From: Promethearchaeota archaeon
GTDB lineage: Archaea > Asgardarchaeota > Lokiarchaeia > Sigyniarchaeales > SOKP01
Reading direction: 5' to 3'
DNA length: 64,000 nucleotides
NCBI GenBank assembly: GCA_016840085.1
Contig: JAEOTA010000084.1
Location: 1 to 64,000, forward strand
The stretch's first letter is position 1. Each line of letters opens with the position of its first letter. Below the pieces are notes generated by a model. It was given only the letters and a program-made list of their open reading frames with translations. It was not told the DNA's origin and searched no databases. Below are positions 28,363 through 37,113 of the stretch, piece by piece. Made by a program: the position numbers and the translations under genes.

Positions 28363-28944
28363 ATGCCCATAATAGAATATAACGGGAAAAAACCTGATAT
28401 AAGTCCAAATGCTTACGTTAGTCCCCAAAGTACACTAATTGGTGATGTTAAAGTCAATAATAATGTAGTAATATGGCCAGGATCAATCATCCGTGCTGAA
28501 AATTCTTCAATTAATATAGGTGAATATACTACAATCTTTGATGGGGTAATGATGTTCACACGATCTCAAAGAAGTTCTATTAATATTGGTAGATATTGTA
28601 TAATTGAAACGGGAGTTACCCTTCTAGGATGCTTTATGGAAGATTATGTTCAAATAAAAGAGGGAACATTAATTTTTGAAGAAACTTCTATAGGTGAAGG
28701 GGTAATCATTATGAATCAGAGCCAGGTCCCACCAGGGTTAACTATTCCTGCTCGAACTGTAATGCGAGGGATTCCTGTTGATTCGATTAGAGAACAGACG
28801 CGGAACGATGTTTTAAAACAGAAAGAAAAAGCAGAAAATTATTCGCAACTTTTTATTAAAATTAAGGAACAGCTCCCAAATGCTCAGAGTTACTTATTAA
28901 CTTTACCAGATTTCATAAAATTAATGTTAATAAAAGAAGAATAA
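28363..28944 (+). CDS. Left-handed beta-helix protein resembling gamma-carbonic anhydrase, without histidines
   Basis: Hexapeptide repeats run from about residue 12 to 135 (VSPQSTLIGDVKVNNNVVIW and similar), and the family's C-terminal helix (~145-190) is present. Gamma-class carbonic anhydrases bind zinc through three histidines, but this 193-residue sequence contains no histidine at all, and the positions read instead as FDGVMMFT and TLLGC. It is therefore probably not a carbonic anhydrase; a structural or acyltransferase-like role is open. It stands alone between the NIF3-like gene and the convergent TFB gene. Confidence 0.78.
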   Translation: MPIIEYNGKKPDISPNAYVSPQSTLIGDVKVNNNVVIWPGSIIRAENSSINIGEYTTIFDGVMMFTRSQRSSINIGRYCIIETGVTLLGCFMEDYVQIKEGTLIFEETSIGEGVIIMNQSQVPPGLTIPARTVMRGIPVDSIREQTRNDVLKQKEKAENYSQLFIKIKEQLPNAQSYLLTLPDFIKLMLIKEE

Positions 28945-28966
28945 AAAAACTTTTTTAAAATGTGAA

Positions 28967-29854
28967 TTATACCATAATATTTAATATTTTTACAAGTTCT
29001 TTATATCTAGAACGAAGAGTAACTTCAGTTACTCCTACTAAATTAGCTATCTCTTTTTGCGATATTCTTTTATCTTTCATTTTACAGATTAAATAAAGAG
29101 CACCGGCACATAAACCTTTTGGATCTTTTCCCGATGTAGAAAATTTAGAAATAAAGGTTTGTAAGATTTTAATAGTCGCATTTTCCGCATCTGCATCTAA
29201 TTCTAATTCAGCTATAAAACGTGGAATAAGAGAAATAGGATCTGTAGATGGTACTTTTAAATTTAATTCTCTAATTAATGTTCTATAACATCTCCTCACA
29301 TTCTTAGCACTAATAGATGTTTGTTCCAATATTTCTTGCAGTGTTCTAGGTATTTTTCTTTCTCTACAAGCAAAATATAAGCAAGCTGCAACCATTCCAT
29401 TAATTGATCTTCCTCTTAATAATTTCTTTTTAAAAGCTTCTATATAAAGTCGTATAGCTGCCTTTTTCACATGATTGGGTAAATTTAAATTGCTCCCAAT
29501 TCGCTTTAATTCAGTTGTAGCAATTAACATATTTCTTTTATCCCAAGTCATACGAGAATTCCATTTTGCCGCTCTTTTTAAATCTGGGCTTTTGATATTT
29601 GTCTTATCAATAATCGTGCTTAAACCCATATCAGGGAGTAGAATTGAAATAGGAGAACCCGTTCTTTCTCTACTCTCTTTTTCTTGTTTAGTAAAAGCTC
29701 TTTTGCCACTATGAGAAATATCTACAATTCTTTCACTAATGACTAAGCCACATTGACTACACACGATTTCACCCTTTTCATGAAGTGAAATGGCTTTTCC
29801 CCCACACTCGGGGCATAAATTTGATAAATTACTTAAATCTGATTCTACTTCCAT
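28967..29854 (-). CDS. tfb: Transcription initiation factor TFB (canonical)
   Basis: The zinc ribbon CPECGGKAIS...CSQCG (residues ~14-37) is followed by a B-finger/linker (SGKRAFTKQEKESRERTGSP) and two full cyclin repeats, the second ending with SQKEIANLVGVTEVTLRSRY (recognition helix for the BRE). The length of 295 is canonical for archaeal TFB. It works with TBP to set transcription start. The other TFB in this window (5175-6245) is diverged. The gene runs against the hexapeptide protein with 22 bases between stops. Confidence 0.96.
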   Translation of the reverse strand: MEVESDLSNLSNLCPECGGKAISLHEKGEIVCSQCGLVISERIVDISHSGKRAFTKQEKESRERTGSPISILLPDMGLSTIIDKTNIKSPDLKRAAKWNSRMTWDKRNMLIATTELKRIGSNLNLPNHVKKAAIRLYIEAFKKKLLRGRSINGMVAACLYFACRERKIPRTLQEILEQTSISAKNVRRCYRTLIRELNLKVPSTDPISLIPRFIAELELDADAENATIKILQTFISKFSTSGKDPKGLCAGALYLICKMKDKRISQKEIANLVGVTEVTLRSRYKELVKILNIMV

Positions 29855-30136
29855 AATAATTACCCATTTTTGTATTACAAACTAAATTTATTCCTTATAC
29901 CTTATAATTTAATTTTCTTAGGCAAATATTAACCCGTACAGCAAATAGAAAATTACTACTGTTGGTGATTCAATTTCCGTGACTGAAGTAATAATATATT
30001 CTCTGAATGCAAATAATATATGTCTAAATAAACTATATAAATGTTTCGCTCTAGCTAATAAAATTTGTTTAAATTAAGTGAAAATAATATTTAAATAATT
30101 TTTTAGAATCTAATTCTCTCATAGTTTTCTTTAATA

Positions 30137-30769
30137 CTATAACAAGAATGGAAGACATGTTGTAAAACCAAATAAAATACCACCCATAATACCTGAAATT
30201 AAAATACCTAATGCTTTACTTGGGTTATTTATCAAACGATTATTATTAATCAGATACCATAGACTCAACAGAATATCTAATACTGAAATCAAAGATCCTA
30301 TAGCAAAACAGTAATAAATTGTTTTTTCGTGAGGGAATTGAGATGCACTGATATCTTGTATTCTATTCATATAAAATGGATCAATCCCACTAAAGTCTAT
30401 AAAATTATATATTAATTTGTCCGGTAATGGGTCTAAAATCCAAATTAAAAAATATGTAATATAATTAAACAAAATCCCAAAAGCTAAAAAGATATATAGA
30501 ATACCTAATATTAATCTAGGCATTCTAAAAGAATCTTCTTCCTTTTTTACACCCATTAGCTTAGATTGGCGATAAACTCCTCTTAATCGTAATAAGGTGA
30601 GAATACCGATGAATAACATAATAAACACTATAAAAAATTTCAGATATTTACATAAAATTATAAAAAAATTATTAAATGCAATACACCAATTTTCTAATCC
30701 CTTTATTGCGTCTTTAAATACATCTTCTGCAGTTTTGGTATTTCCAGTACTTAGCAGAGAAAAAAACAT
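30137..30769 (-). CDS. Hypothetical four-helix membrane protein
   Basis: 210 residues with hydrophobic segments at about 34-62, 88-113, 146-169 and 185-210. A soluble, acidic N-terminal region lies before the first helix. No known family motif. It is followed on the right by another minus-strand gene of unknown function with an 88-base gap. It could be a small transporter or signalling membrane protein; nothing in the sequence decides. Confidence 0.6.
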   Translation of the reverse strand: MFFSLLSTGNTKTAEDVFKDAIKGLENWCIAFNNFFIILCKYLKFFIVFIMLFIGILTLLRLRGVYRQSKLMGVKKEEDSFRMPRLILGILYIFLAFGILFNYITYFLIWILDPLPDKLIYNFIDFSGIDPFYMNRIQDISASQFPHEKTIYYCFAIGSLISVLDILLSLWYLINNNRLINNPSKALGILISGIMGGILFGFTTCLPFLL

Positions 30770-30857
30770 TACATAATATTGTGAAAAAAAGAATATTTAA
30801 ACTTACAAATAATTTGGATCTATTATAGATTAGATTATAAAAATATTTTTTTTACAA

Positions 30858-31298
30858 TTACAAGATTTTTTCACATTCAGTATTTATTACTTTCATAGTA
30901 GTATTGAAATCTTGCCACCAATCCTGACCTTGTTGAGTTACTAACATTGAATCTCGTTTCCGAGAATCAAGACATCTAATTTCTTCTTTATGAGCTTTAA
31001 TTTTTGCTTTCCAAATTTCAGAAAATATGTTTTGTAAATTAATTTTTACTTTTTTAATTAGTTCCTCATAGGAAACAGATACATCTTCTGTTTTTTGTAA
31101 TCTTTGCAGTTGTTCAAATTTCACTTTCTCTTTTGCACGATTTAAATCACTACAGCTTATTTTTATAGAAAAAGGATCATCTTTTCCCCATTTACAAAAT
31201 TTCTGAATTTCACATATTGAACAATAATTTTCAAAACTGATTGTATAGTCCTCAAGACCTACTATTGAAAAGTTTAAAATTTTGGGCATAGAATTCAC
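30858..31298 (-). CDS. Hypothetical protein with N-terminal cysteine cluster
   Basis: 146 residues; the N-terminal part has Cys-x2-Cys-x5-Cys (YCSICEIQKFC, residues ~25-35) and another Cys at ~49, suggesting a metal site. The remainder is helical and charged, with a Trp pair (QDWWQDF) near residue 126. No family recognised. The second methionine (residue 4) may be the start. Confidence 0.55.
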   Translation of the reverse strand: MNSMPKILNFSIVGLEDYTISFENYCSICEIQKFCKWGKDDPFSIKISCSDLNRAKEKVKFEQLQRLQKTEDVSVSYEELIKKVKINLQNIFSEIWKAKIKAHKEEIRCLDSRKRDSMLVTQQGQDWWQDFNTTMKVINTECEKIL

Positions 31299-31461
31299 TT
31301 TATTTATATAATTAAAAATTTAACCTTTTTCCTATTTATTTTAGGTCAAAAAATTTTTTAGTAATTTATTATTTAAATTATTCGATCAATTCTTAATTTA
31401 ATAATTACTATATTAATTTTTAAACAAAAAGTACTTTAAGAACTATAACTAATCTCTAATT

Positions 31462-31578
31462 GGGAAAGTAGCTTGGGAGAGTGGACGCTTATGATCGAAG
31501 TATCTCTTCAGTGGCTTAGCCTGGTATAGCGCACGGCTGATAACCGTGAGGCCGGGGGTTCGAAGCCCCCCTTTCCCA
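31462..31578 (+). tRNA. tRNA-Ile (GAT) with intron at the 5' side of the D-arm
   Basis: Acceptor GGGAAAG (31462-31468) pairs with CTTTCCC (31571-31577). The anticodon arm is CACGG-CTGATAA-CCGTG, giving GAT. The first GCTT (31471-31474) recurs at 31514-31517, so the 43-base insertion lies between these copies, near mature positions 9-13; the mature length is then 74. The anticodon loop is uninterrupted. Confidence 0.9.
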
Positions 31579-31653
31579 CTATTTTTAACATGAATTAATT
31601 TCAATAATGTTCATTCACTTTTTTAATTATCATTCTCTATTATAAATTTAGAA

Positions 31654-32247
31654 ATGAAAAATATAATAATCTCCGGAACACCTGGTTGTGGAAAAACATC
31701 AGTTACCAGAGAAATTTCAAATTTAGTGGAAGCTAAAATAATTTCTCTAAATGAATTAGCAATTTCAGAAAAATTTTCATTTGAATATGATGAAGAAAGA
31801 AAAACTTACATTGTGAATTTTAAAGTATTTCTGCCTTGTGTATTAAAAAAGATTAGGGCGATTGAGCAAAATAATCCACCATTTCTGATAATAGAAAGTC
31901 ATTTTTCTGATATCATTCCAGAAAATTTTATTGATTTTGCTTTTATTTTAAGATGTGATCCGGATGAATTATTTAAAAGATTAGAAAAAAAAAATTATAA
32001 TTCAAAAAAAATTCTTGAAAATATTCAAGCAGAAATTTTGGGTAATTGTATAAATTATTTTATTCAAAAACAAACAAAAATCCCTCTTTATGAAATTGAT
32101 ACTACAAATCTTAGTATTAAATCAGTAGCAAAAATTATTATAGATATTGCAGTTGAAAATCAAGAGGGAAACAATTATTATATAGGTAAAATCGATTGGC
32201 TAGAAAAATTATTTCAAGAAAACCGTTTAGAAGAGTTTTTTGATTGA
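31654..32247 (+). CDS. Adenylate kinase isoenzyme 6-like (Fap7/AK6)
   Basis: P-loop GTPGCGKT (residues ~8-15) follows an N-terminal strand IIISGTPG; the NMP-binding region IESHFSDIIPENFIDFAFIL (~85-105) with the HFSD motif is typical of AK6/Fap7 (hCINAP). In eukaryotes and archaea the protein assists late small-subunit maturation with uS11. The C-terminal ~25 residues are a helical extension (IGKIDWLEKLFQEN). It opens an operon with tgtA, DUF371 and trm5. Confidence 0.85.
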   Translation: MKNIIISGTPGCGKTSVTREISNLVEAKIISLNELAISEKFSFEYDEERKTYIVNFKVFLPCVLKKIRAIEQNNPPFLIIESHFSDIIPENFIDFAFILRCDPDELFKRLEKKNYNSKKILENIQAEILGNCINYFIQKQTKIPLYEIDTTNLSIKSVAKIIIDIAVENQEGNNYYIGKIDWLEKLFQENRLEEFFD

Positions 32248-32265
32248 GAATCAAAATTAAACAAC

Positions 32266-33927
32266 GTGGAATATATGGAATGGGAGATATCTGATTTTGA
32301 CGCACTAGGAAGAATTGGAAAATTAACTATAAATAAAAAACAAATGAGTACTCCTAATTTATTTCCTGTAGTCCACCCTTATAAAAGTTTTATTTCCACT
32401 TCAGATTTAAAGAAGATAGGTGCTCAATGTGTTTTTACGAATGCTTATATTATCTATCAGAATGCTCAAATACGAGATGATATCTTGAGAAAAGGAATAC
32501 ATTCACATTTAAAATTTGGCGGAATAATCGCAACAGACAGCGGAGCTTTCCAAAAATATATGTACAATAAGAGAAATTTAGAAATTCAACCAAATGATAT
32601 AGAAAAGTTCCAAGAAGATATTGGTACTGATTTTGCCGTAATCTTAGATGAACCTGTGCAACCAGATGATGATTATGAAACAGCCAAGAAGAGAGTTGAT
32701 ATAACCATTGAAAGAGCTAAAGATAATATTAATCGAAGAATAAAAAATGATTGCTACTGGTTTGGACCTATTCATGGGGCTAGGTATGACGATCTACTAA
32801 GAACGAGTACACTTGAAATGAGTAAATTAAATTTTAGTGTTTATGCAATAGGAGGTTTAGTTAAATCTCTTTTAAATTATAGATTTGATTTGGTAATTAA
32901 AATTCTTCTGAATGTAAAAAAGGATATTGTACGCAATAAACCCATTCATATGTTTGGATTAGGATTACCACAATTCTTTTCATTAGCTATAGCATGTGGA
33001 TGCGATCTAATGGACTCAGCAGCATATATTCTATTTGCAAGGGAAAACAGGTATTTCACATTATCTACAGGAACAAGAAAATTAGAAGAATTAGAAGAAT
33101 TTCCATGTCACTGTCCTATATGCTGTGAATATAATCCTAAAGAAGTTTTAAATTTCGACGAAAAATTACGAACTGAATTAATAGCTAAACATAATTTATA
33201 TATTTCTTTTTCTGAATTAAGAACAATACGTCAAGCTATTAAAGAAGGTAATCTATGGGAACTTGTTGAACAACGGATTCGAAATCATCCTACTTTGGTT
33301 AAAGCTTCAAAGTTGATTAAATCATATTTACCTTTATTTGAAAGCCATGAGAAATTGTATAAAACGCATGGTAGGCTATATTCTTCCCCAGAAAGCATCG
33401 GAAGACCTCTGATTTATCGTTATGAATCAAAACTAAAGAATAATTATAGAGTTCCACAAGATGCAAAATATTTAATTATTTTACCTGAATTGGATGTAAA
33501 GGGGGATCAATCACCAAGTATTAAGAAATGGCTAGAGGAATTAGATACTAATTCAATAATTCCTAGAAAATTTCTTCATGTCGCATTTCTCTCTGATTTT
33601 TATGGAATTTTACCCTTAGAACTAAGTTCCTCTTTTCCTATGGGGCAATATGAATCAATAGATCTATTGACCAAAAATGATTTAATTTATCGGGATTTTA
33701 TACAAAAAACAGAATTTTTCTTTAATCTTTATGCACCTCATTATTCGAAAAGTGGAATATTAATACCTGATAAATTTATTAATCAATTTAATGAAATTAC
33801 AGAATTTAAAAAAAAAAATATTATAAATAACTTAACCAAAATGTTGAATTCTAAATTTAAATTAAACGTTGCTTCTTTCCCTAAAATAACACATCTTATA
33901 CAATACTTTAAGAGTGATGAAAAATAA
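32266..33927 (+). CDS. tgtA: Archaeosine tRNA-guanine transglycosylase
   Basis: The TIM-barrel catalytic part has TDSGAFQ (residues ~90-96, with the catalytic Asp), VILDEPVQPDD, and the zinc site CHCPICCEYN...H (~282-311). TgtA inserts preQ0 at G15 of archaeal tRNA D-loops, en route to archaeosine. At 553 residues it ends before where a C-terminal PUA domain would be expected. The first GTG at 32266 and an ATG at 32275 are both possible. It lies 18 bases after the AK6 gene and its stop overlaps the next frame, which reads DUF371. Confidence 0.93.
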   Translation: MEYMEWEISDFDALGRIGKLTINKKQMSTPNLFPVVHPYKSFISTSDLKKIGAQCVFTNAYIIYQNAQIRDDILRKGIHSHLKFGGIIATDSGAFQKYMYNKRNLEIQPNDIEKFQEDIGTDFAVILDEPVQPDDDYETAKKRVDITIERAKDNINRRIKNDCYWFGPIHGARYDDLLRTSTLEMSKLNFSVYAIGGLVKSLLNYRFDLVIKILLNVKKDIVRNKPIHMFGLGLPQFFSLAIACGCDLMDSAAYILFARENRYFTLSTGTRKLEELEEFPCHCPICCEYNPKEVLNFDEKLRTELIAKHNLYISFSELRTIRQAIKEGNLWELVEQRIRNHPTLVKASKLIKSYLPLFESHEKLYKTHGRLYSSPESIGRPLIYRYESKLKNNYRVPQDAKYLIILPELDVKGDQSPSIKKWLEELDTNSIIPRKFLHVAFLSDFYGILPLELSSSFPMGQYESIDLLTKNDLIYRDFIQKTEFFFNLYAPHYSKSGILIPDKFINQFNEITEFKKKNIINNLTKMLNSKFKLNVASFPKITHLIQYFKSDEK

Positions 33928-34361
33928 TTTTTCTAGATAAAATATACGCTTATGGCCATGAAAATATTAAAGGTACTCATAAAACAACGATAGAACTTAC
34001 AAAAGTTAAAAATTTAACAAAGAAAGGAAATTGCATTATAGGGATTAATTCTACAAAAGCTTGTTTTGATTTAAATTCCACTTTAAAAGAAAAAATAAAT
34101 AATGGAAAAAAAATTGAAATAACATTAAAAGTAGAAAATCTCCAAGATTCTTTCTATGGTTTTGGAAATAAAGAGTTAAGATTATTAGATAAAGAGGATG
34201 TGGTATTTCGTACAAGTAATTATATTTGTAACAGAACTGTGTTGGTTAATTGTACTAAATCATCAAATGAGATAAATCGTGAATTAATTGATAAATTAAA
34301 AATTCCAGGAAAAAGATTATCAATAATATTTGAAATAAATGAGTTAAATGGGAAATATTAA
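33924..34361 (+). CDS. DUF371 protein with apparent ATA start
   Basis: A 145-codon frame with the DUF371 core: YGHENIKGTHKTTIELTK (residues ~10-27), then GNCIIGINSTKACFDLN, then RTSNYICNRTVLVNCTK. No ATG, GTG or TTG occurs upstream of these motifs after the in-frame stop at 33918-33920. The first possible codon is ATA (33924), 5 bases after the Shine-Dalgarno-like GTGAT (33914-33918); ATT at 33927 is an alternative. It overlaps the tgtA stop by 4 bases and the trm5 start by 14. One extra A in the A5 run at 33920-33924 would instead fuse it to tgtA. Confidence 0.85.
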   Translation: MIFLDKIYAYGHENIKGTHKTTIELTKVKNLTKKGNCIIGINSTKACFDLNSTLKEKINNGKKIEITLKVENLQDSFYGFGNKELRLLDKEDVVFRTSNYICNRTVLVNCTKSSNEINRELIDKLKIPGKRLSIIFEINELNGKY

Positions 34362-35499
34362 CAAGGTAAAAATCACCTATCTGAAATTAAAAAAGAAAGA
34401 TGGACAAGATTTTATCAAATTTATAAAAAATAATCTCAATAGTAAACAAATAATTAACCAAAAATTCAAAATTTTACATGAAAAAGATTACATTTTATTT
34501 CCAATATTTGAAAATCAAGTTCTACTTGATAAAATAACTAAAATATTACGTAATCAAAACGATTTTGAAATTATTTCTAAAGAAGGAATAACCAATGTAA
34601 AGTATAAATATAAATCACTTGAGGAAGCATTAGAAGGTATAATTCCACATAAATATTCAGAATTAATTCCAAAATCATATGATATTATTGGAAATATCGC
34701 TGTAATTGAGTTTGATAAGTATAATCATATAAATGATAAAGAATTCAATGAATACAAGAAAAAGATTGCTAAAGCGATAATAGAAGTAAACAACAATATT
34801 AAAACTGTTTATGAAAAAAAAAGTCAAATTAAGGGAGAGTATCGCTTAAGAGCATTAGCTTTTTTATGTGGTGAAGATAAATCCGAAACAATATATAAGG
34901 AAAATGGTTGTGTTTTTAAGCTTGATATTAAAAAAACATACTTCTCTCCAAGATTAGTTTTCGAACGGCGAAGAATTACCTTAAGTAATATAGAAGAAAA
35001 CGAGGTAATAATTGATATGTTTGCGGGAGTTGGAACTTTTTCAATTCAAATTGCTAAAAATTATAATGTAAAAATTCATGCTTTTGATTTAAATCCTAAT
35101 GCTATTAAATTTCTTAAAAAAAACATTAAGATAAATAAATTAAAAGGAAGTATAACCCCTTATCAGATGGATATAAAACATGTTCTCAACCCATTGAACA
35201 AAGTAGGTACCTCGTTAAATCACAGGGCAGATAGAATAATTATGAATTTACCAGAGAAATCAATCGATTTCATTGATATTAGCTGCTATTTAATGAAAAA
35301 ATCAGGAGGTGTTTTACATTTCTATCAAATTTCTGACAAACCGAATCCGCTTGAAAATACAATTAAACATTTAGAGACTCATTTATCTAAATTCAATTGG
35401 ATTATTGATAAAATACTCAATTCTAAAATTGTTAAATCATATTCACCAACATCAGAATTAGTTGTTGTTGATTTGAAAATAAAAACTTTAGATTACTAA
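34348..35499 (+). CDS. trm5: tRNA (guanine-37-N1)-methyltransferase Trm5
   Basis: SAM-binding motif DMFAGVGTFSIQIAK (residues ~226-240), then FDLNPNAIKFLKKNI, and the NLPEKSIDF signature (~300-308; NPP-like in other MTases) match archaeal Trm5. The middle region FSPRLVFERRRI is the conserved approach to the catalytic domain; residues ~1-80 form the D1 domain. The enzyme methylates G37 next to the anticodon, preventing frameshifts. It overlaps the DUF371 gene by 14 bases and ends the AK6-tgtA-DUF371-trm5 operon. Confidence 0.93.
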   Translation: MGNINKVKITYLKLKKKDGQDFIKFIKNNLNSKQIINQKFKILHEKDYILFPIFENQVLLDKITKILRNQNDFEIISKEGITNVKYKYKSLEEALEGIIPHKYSELIPKSYDIIGNIAVIEFDKYNHINDKEFNEYKKKIAKAIIEVNNNIKTVYEKKSQIKGEYRLRALAFLCGEDKSETIYKENGCVFKLDIKKTYFSPRLVFERRRITLSNIEENEVIIDMFAGVGTFSIQIAKNYNVKIHAFDLNPNAIKFLKKNIKINKLKGSITPYQMDIKHVLNPLNKVGTSLNHRADRIIMNLPEKSIDFIDISCYLMKKSGGVLHFYQISDKPNPLENTIKHLETHLSKFNWIIDKILNSKIVKSYSPTSELVVVDLKIKTLDY

Positions 35500-35711
35500 A
35501 TTGAAGTTATGAAAAATTATTAGAAAATAATAAGGTAAAGTCATTTTTACCTTTGATAATTTTAAAATCCAAAATGTTAGAAAACGATTAATTATATCTT
35601 AATAATAGTTTTTAACATTCGAAATCATTATACTAATAAGAGAAAAATTTTAATTATTTGAGTCTTAATACAAATTAAGTTATTTATATTTTAAACTCAA
35701 TAAGCCAAATT

Positions 35712-35818
35712 GCGGACTCGTAGCCTAGCCTGGTGGTTTTTATAGTTATAAAGCTAGGTAAATAGGGCGTTGGACTTCTAATCCAAAAGTCGCAGGTTCG
35801 AATCCTGCCGGGTCCGCT
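35712..35818 (+). tRNA. tRNA-Arg (TCT) with D-loop intron
   Basis: Acceptor GCGGACT (35712-35718) pairs with GGTCCGC (35811-35817), with one G-T pair. Anticodon arm TTGGA-CTTCTAA-TCCAA gives TCT. The T-arm is GCAGG-TTCGAAT-CCTGC. The total of 107 exceeds mature length by about 32; the surplus is in the D-loop after AGCCTGGT (35726-35733) and before AGGGC. The 37/38 position is uninterrupted. Discriminator reads T, which is unusual for tRNA-Arg. Confidence 0.9.
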
Positions 35819-35970
35819 TATTTTTAGTTTAAGTAGTAAAAATTACGGGTGAATTTATCCAGAAATTCTGAATTAATTAATAAATCGTTAATATAATTAA
35901 TTTATTAAATCAGATCTCTTAGTTATATTTATTCTATTATCCTAAATATAAACATGAGTGTCTAAGATTA

Positions 35971-36717
35971 ATGTTAAATAAAGAAGACTTTTATCATCAA
36001 AATTTTTATCATCAACACATTCGATATTCTTTTAGTTGGAATTATAAACACCATATGAATAAAATCTCTATTCTTAATCCCCGTTTGTTCGAATTTATAA
36101 AACTTGAAACATATTTTGAAAGAATTTTAAGTGAAAAGCATGCTAAACGTATGAATAGTATATTCAATTCAAAAATTTTCCCTAGAGTTTCACGTTTTAA
36201 AATTTCTGGACTCAAAAGTGCTTTTATCAAAAGTTTCAGCAAAAAACTTGTTCAAACTTCAAAAGTTAAAAAACTTGACTCAAATTCAAAACTTCCCAAA
36301 TATGCCCAAACCGTTTATAATAATTTTTTTAAAGAAAATATTAATAAAATCCCAAGACACGATCCTATTTTAAAATATATTTTAATTAATGATAAAGATT
36401 CAATTGCGAAAGAAGTGCCAATTTGGAAAAAAATGAATGATATATATCTTACAGGACATATTGATTTGATCCAAATTGAAAATAATGTGGTTAAAGTTAT
36501 TGATTATAAACCAGAAGGTAATTTTTTACTTTCCTTACCTCAAGTTGCTATGTACGGACTTCTGATTAAATCTAATTTAAAAATTAAAAATCTTAGATGC
36601 ATATCATTTAATAAAAATGAAGCGTGGGAGTATGATCCGAATATTTTAAAGTTAGACATTAGAGAATATTTAATTTCTCACGGTATTCATGAAAGACCAT
36701 GGGAAGTTTTTTTCTAA
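35971..36717 (+). CDS. PD-(D/E)XK nuclease-like (RecB/Cas4-type) protein
   Basis: Residues ~153-200 read GHIDLIQIENNVVKVIDYKP then LSLPQVAMYGLLI, matching the RecB-family core: D of motif I (GHID), D-x-K of motif II (DYKP) and the Q-x3-Y of motif III. The N-terminal ~100 residues are basic and may bind DNA. No helicase domain and no cas genes are nearby. Its substrate is unknown; a DNA-repair role is inference. Confidence 0.78.
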   Translation: MLNKEDFYHQNFYHQHIRYSFSWNYKHHMNKISILNPRLFEFIKLETYFERILSEKHAKRMNSIFNSKIFPRVSRFKISGLKSAFIKSFSKKLVQTSKVKKLDSNSKLPKYAQTVYNNFFKENINKIPRHDPILKYILINDKDSIAKEVPIWKKMNDIYLTGHIDLIQIENNVVKVIDYKPEGNFLLSLPQVAMYGLLIKSNLKIKNLRCISFNKNEAWEYDPNILKLDIREYLISHGIHERPWEVFF

Positions 36718-36729
36718 GAGCACTCGATT

Positions 36730-37005
36730 TTAGCTCTTATTAATTATTTGTTTAGATGATTCTTTTTCTTCTGGTTGTTTTAGATATCCTTTAAATAGAA
36801 AATAACATACTAATAAAGAAACAACCTCAATTATAATACTAGCAAAAATTATAACCGTCCCATTATACCCTAAATACCTTAAAGATAAAGCAGATCCTAA
36901 CCCAGAAGATGCTAAAATGAAAATAAAAAACCCTTTTACAATTTCCATGAAAGACTCTTTTAAGTACCCGAGTTCTTTTTTAATCCATGATATTAATGAA
37001 GTCAT
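36730..37005 (-). CDS. Small two-helix membrane protein
   Basis: 91 residues with hydrophobic helices at about 24-45 and 50-72, a basic/charged start (ISWIKKELGYLKESF) and a charged tail. Convergent with the nuclease gene and close to the start of the large unknown operon. The second helix pair is rich in small residues (SGLGSALSLRYLGYNG). Function unknown. Confidence 0.55.
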   Translation of the reverse strand: MTSLISWIKKELGYLKESFMEIVKGFFIFILASSGLGSALSLRYLGYNGTVIIFASIIIEVVSLLVCYFLFKGYLKQPEEKESSKQIINKS

Positions 37006-37113
37006 AAAGGGTTTTTCCTGCTATCTAATTAATTTTTAATTAAATTAAATAATAACTCCTTTAATATCTTTCTTATTTAATAATAAATTATAATAAAAAA
37101 AATAACTCTACTT

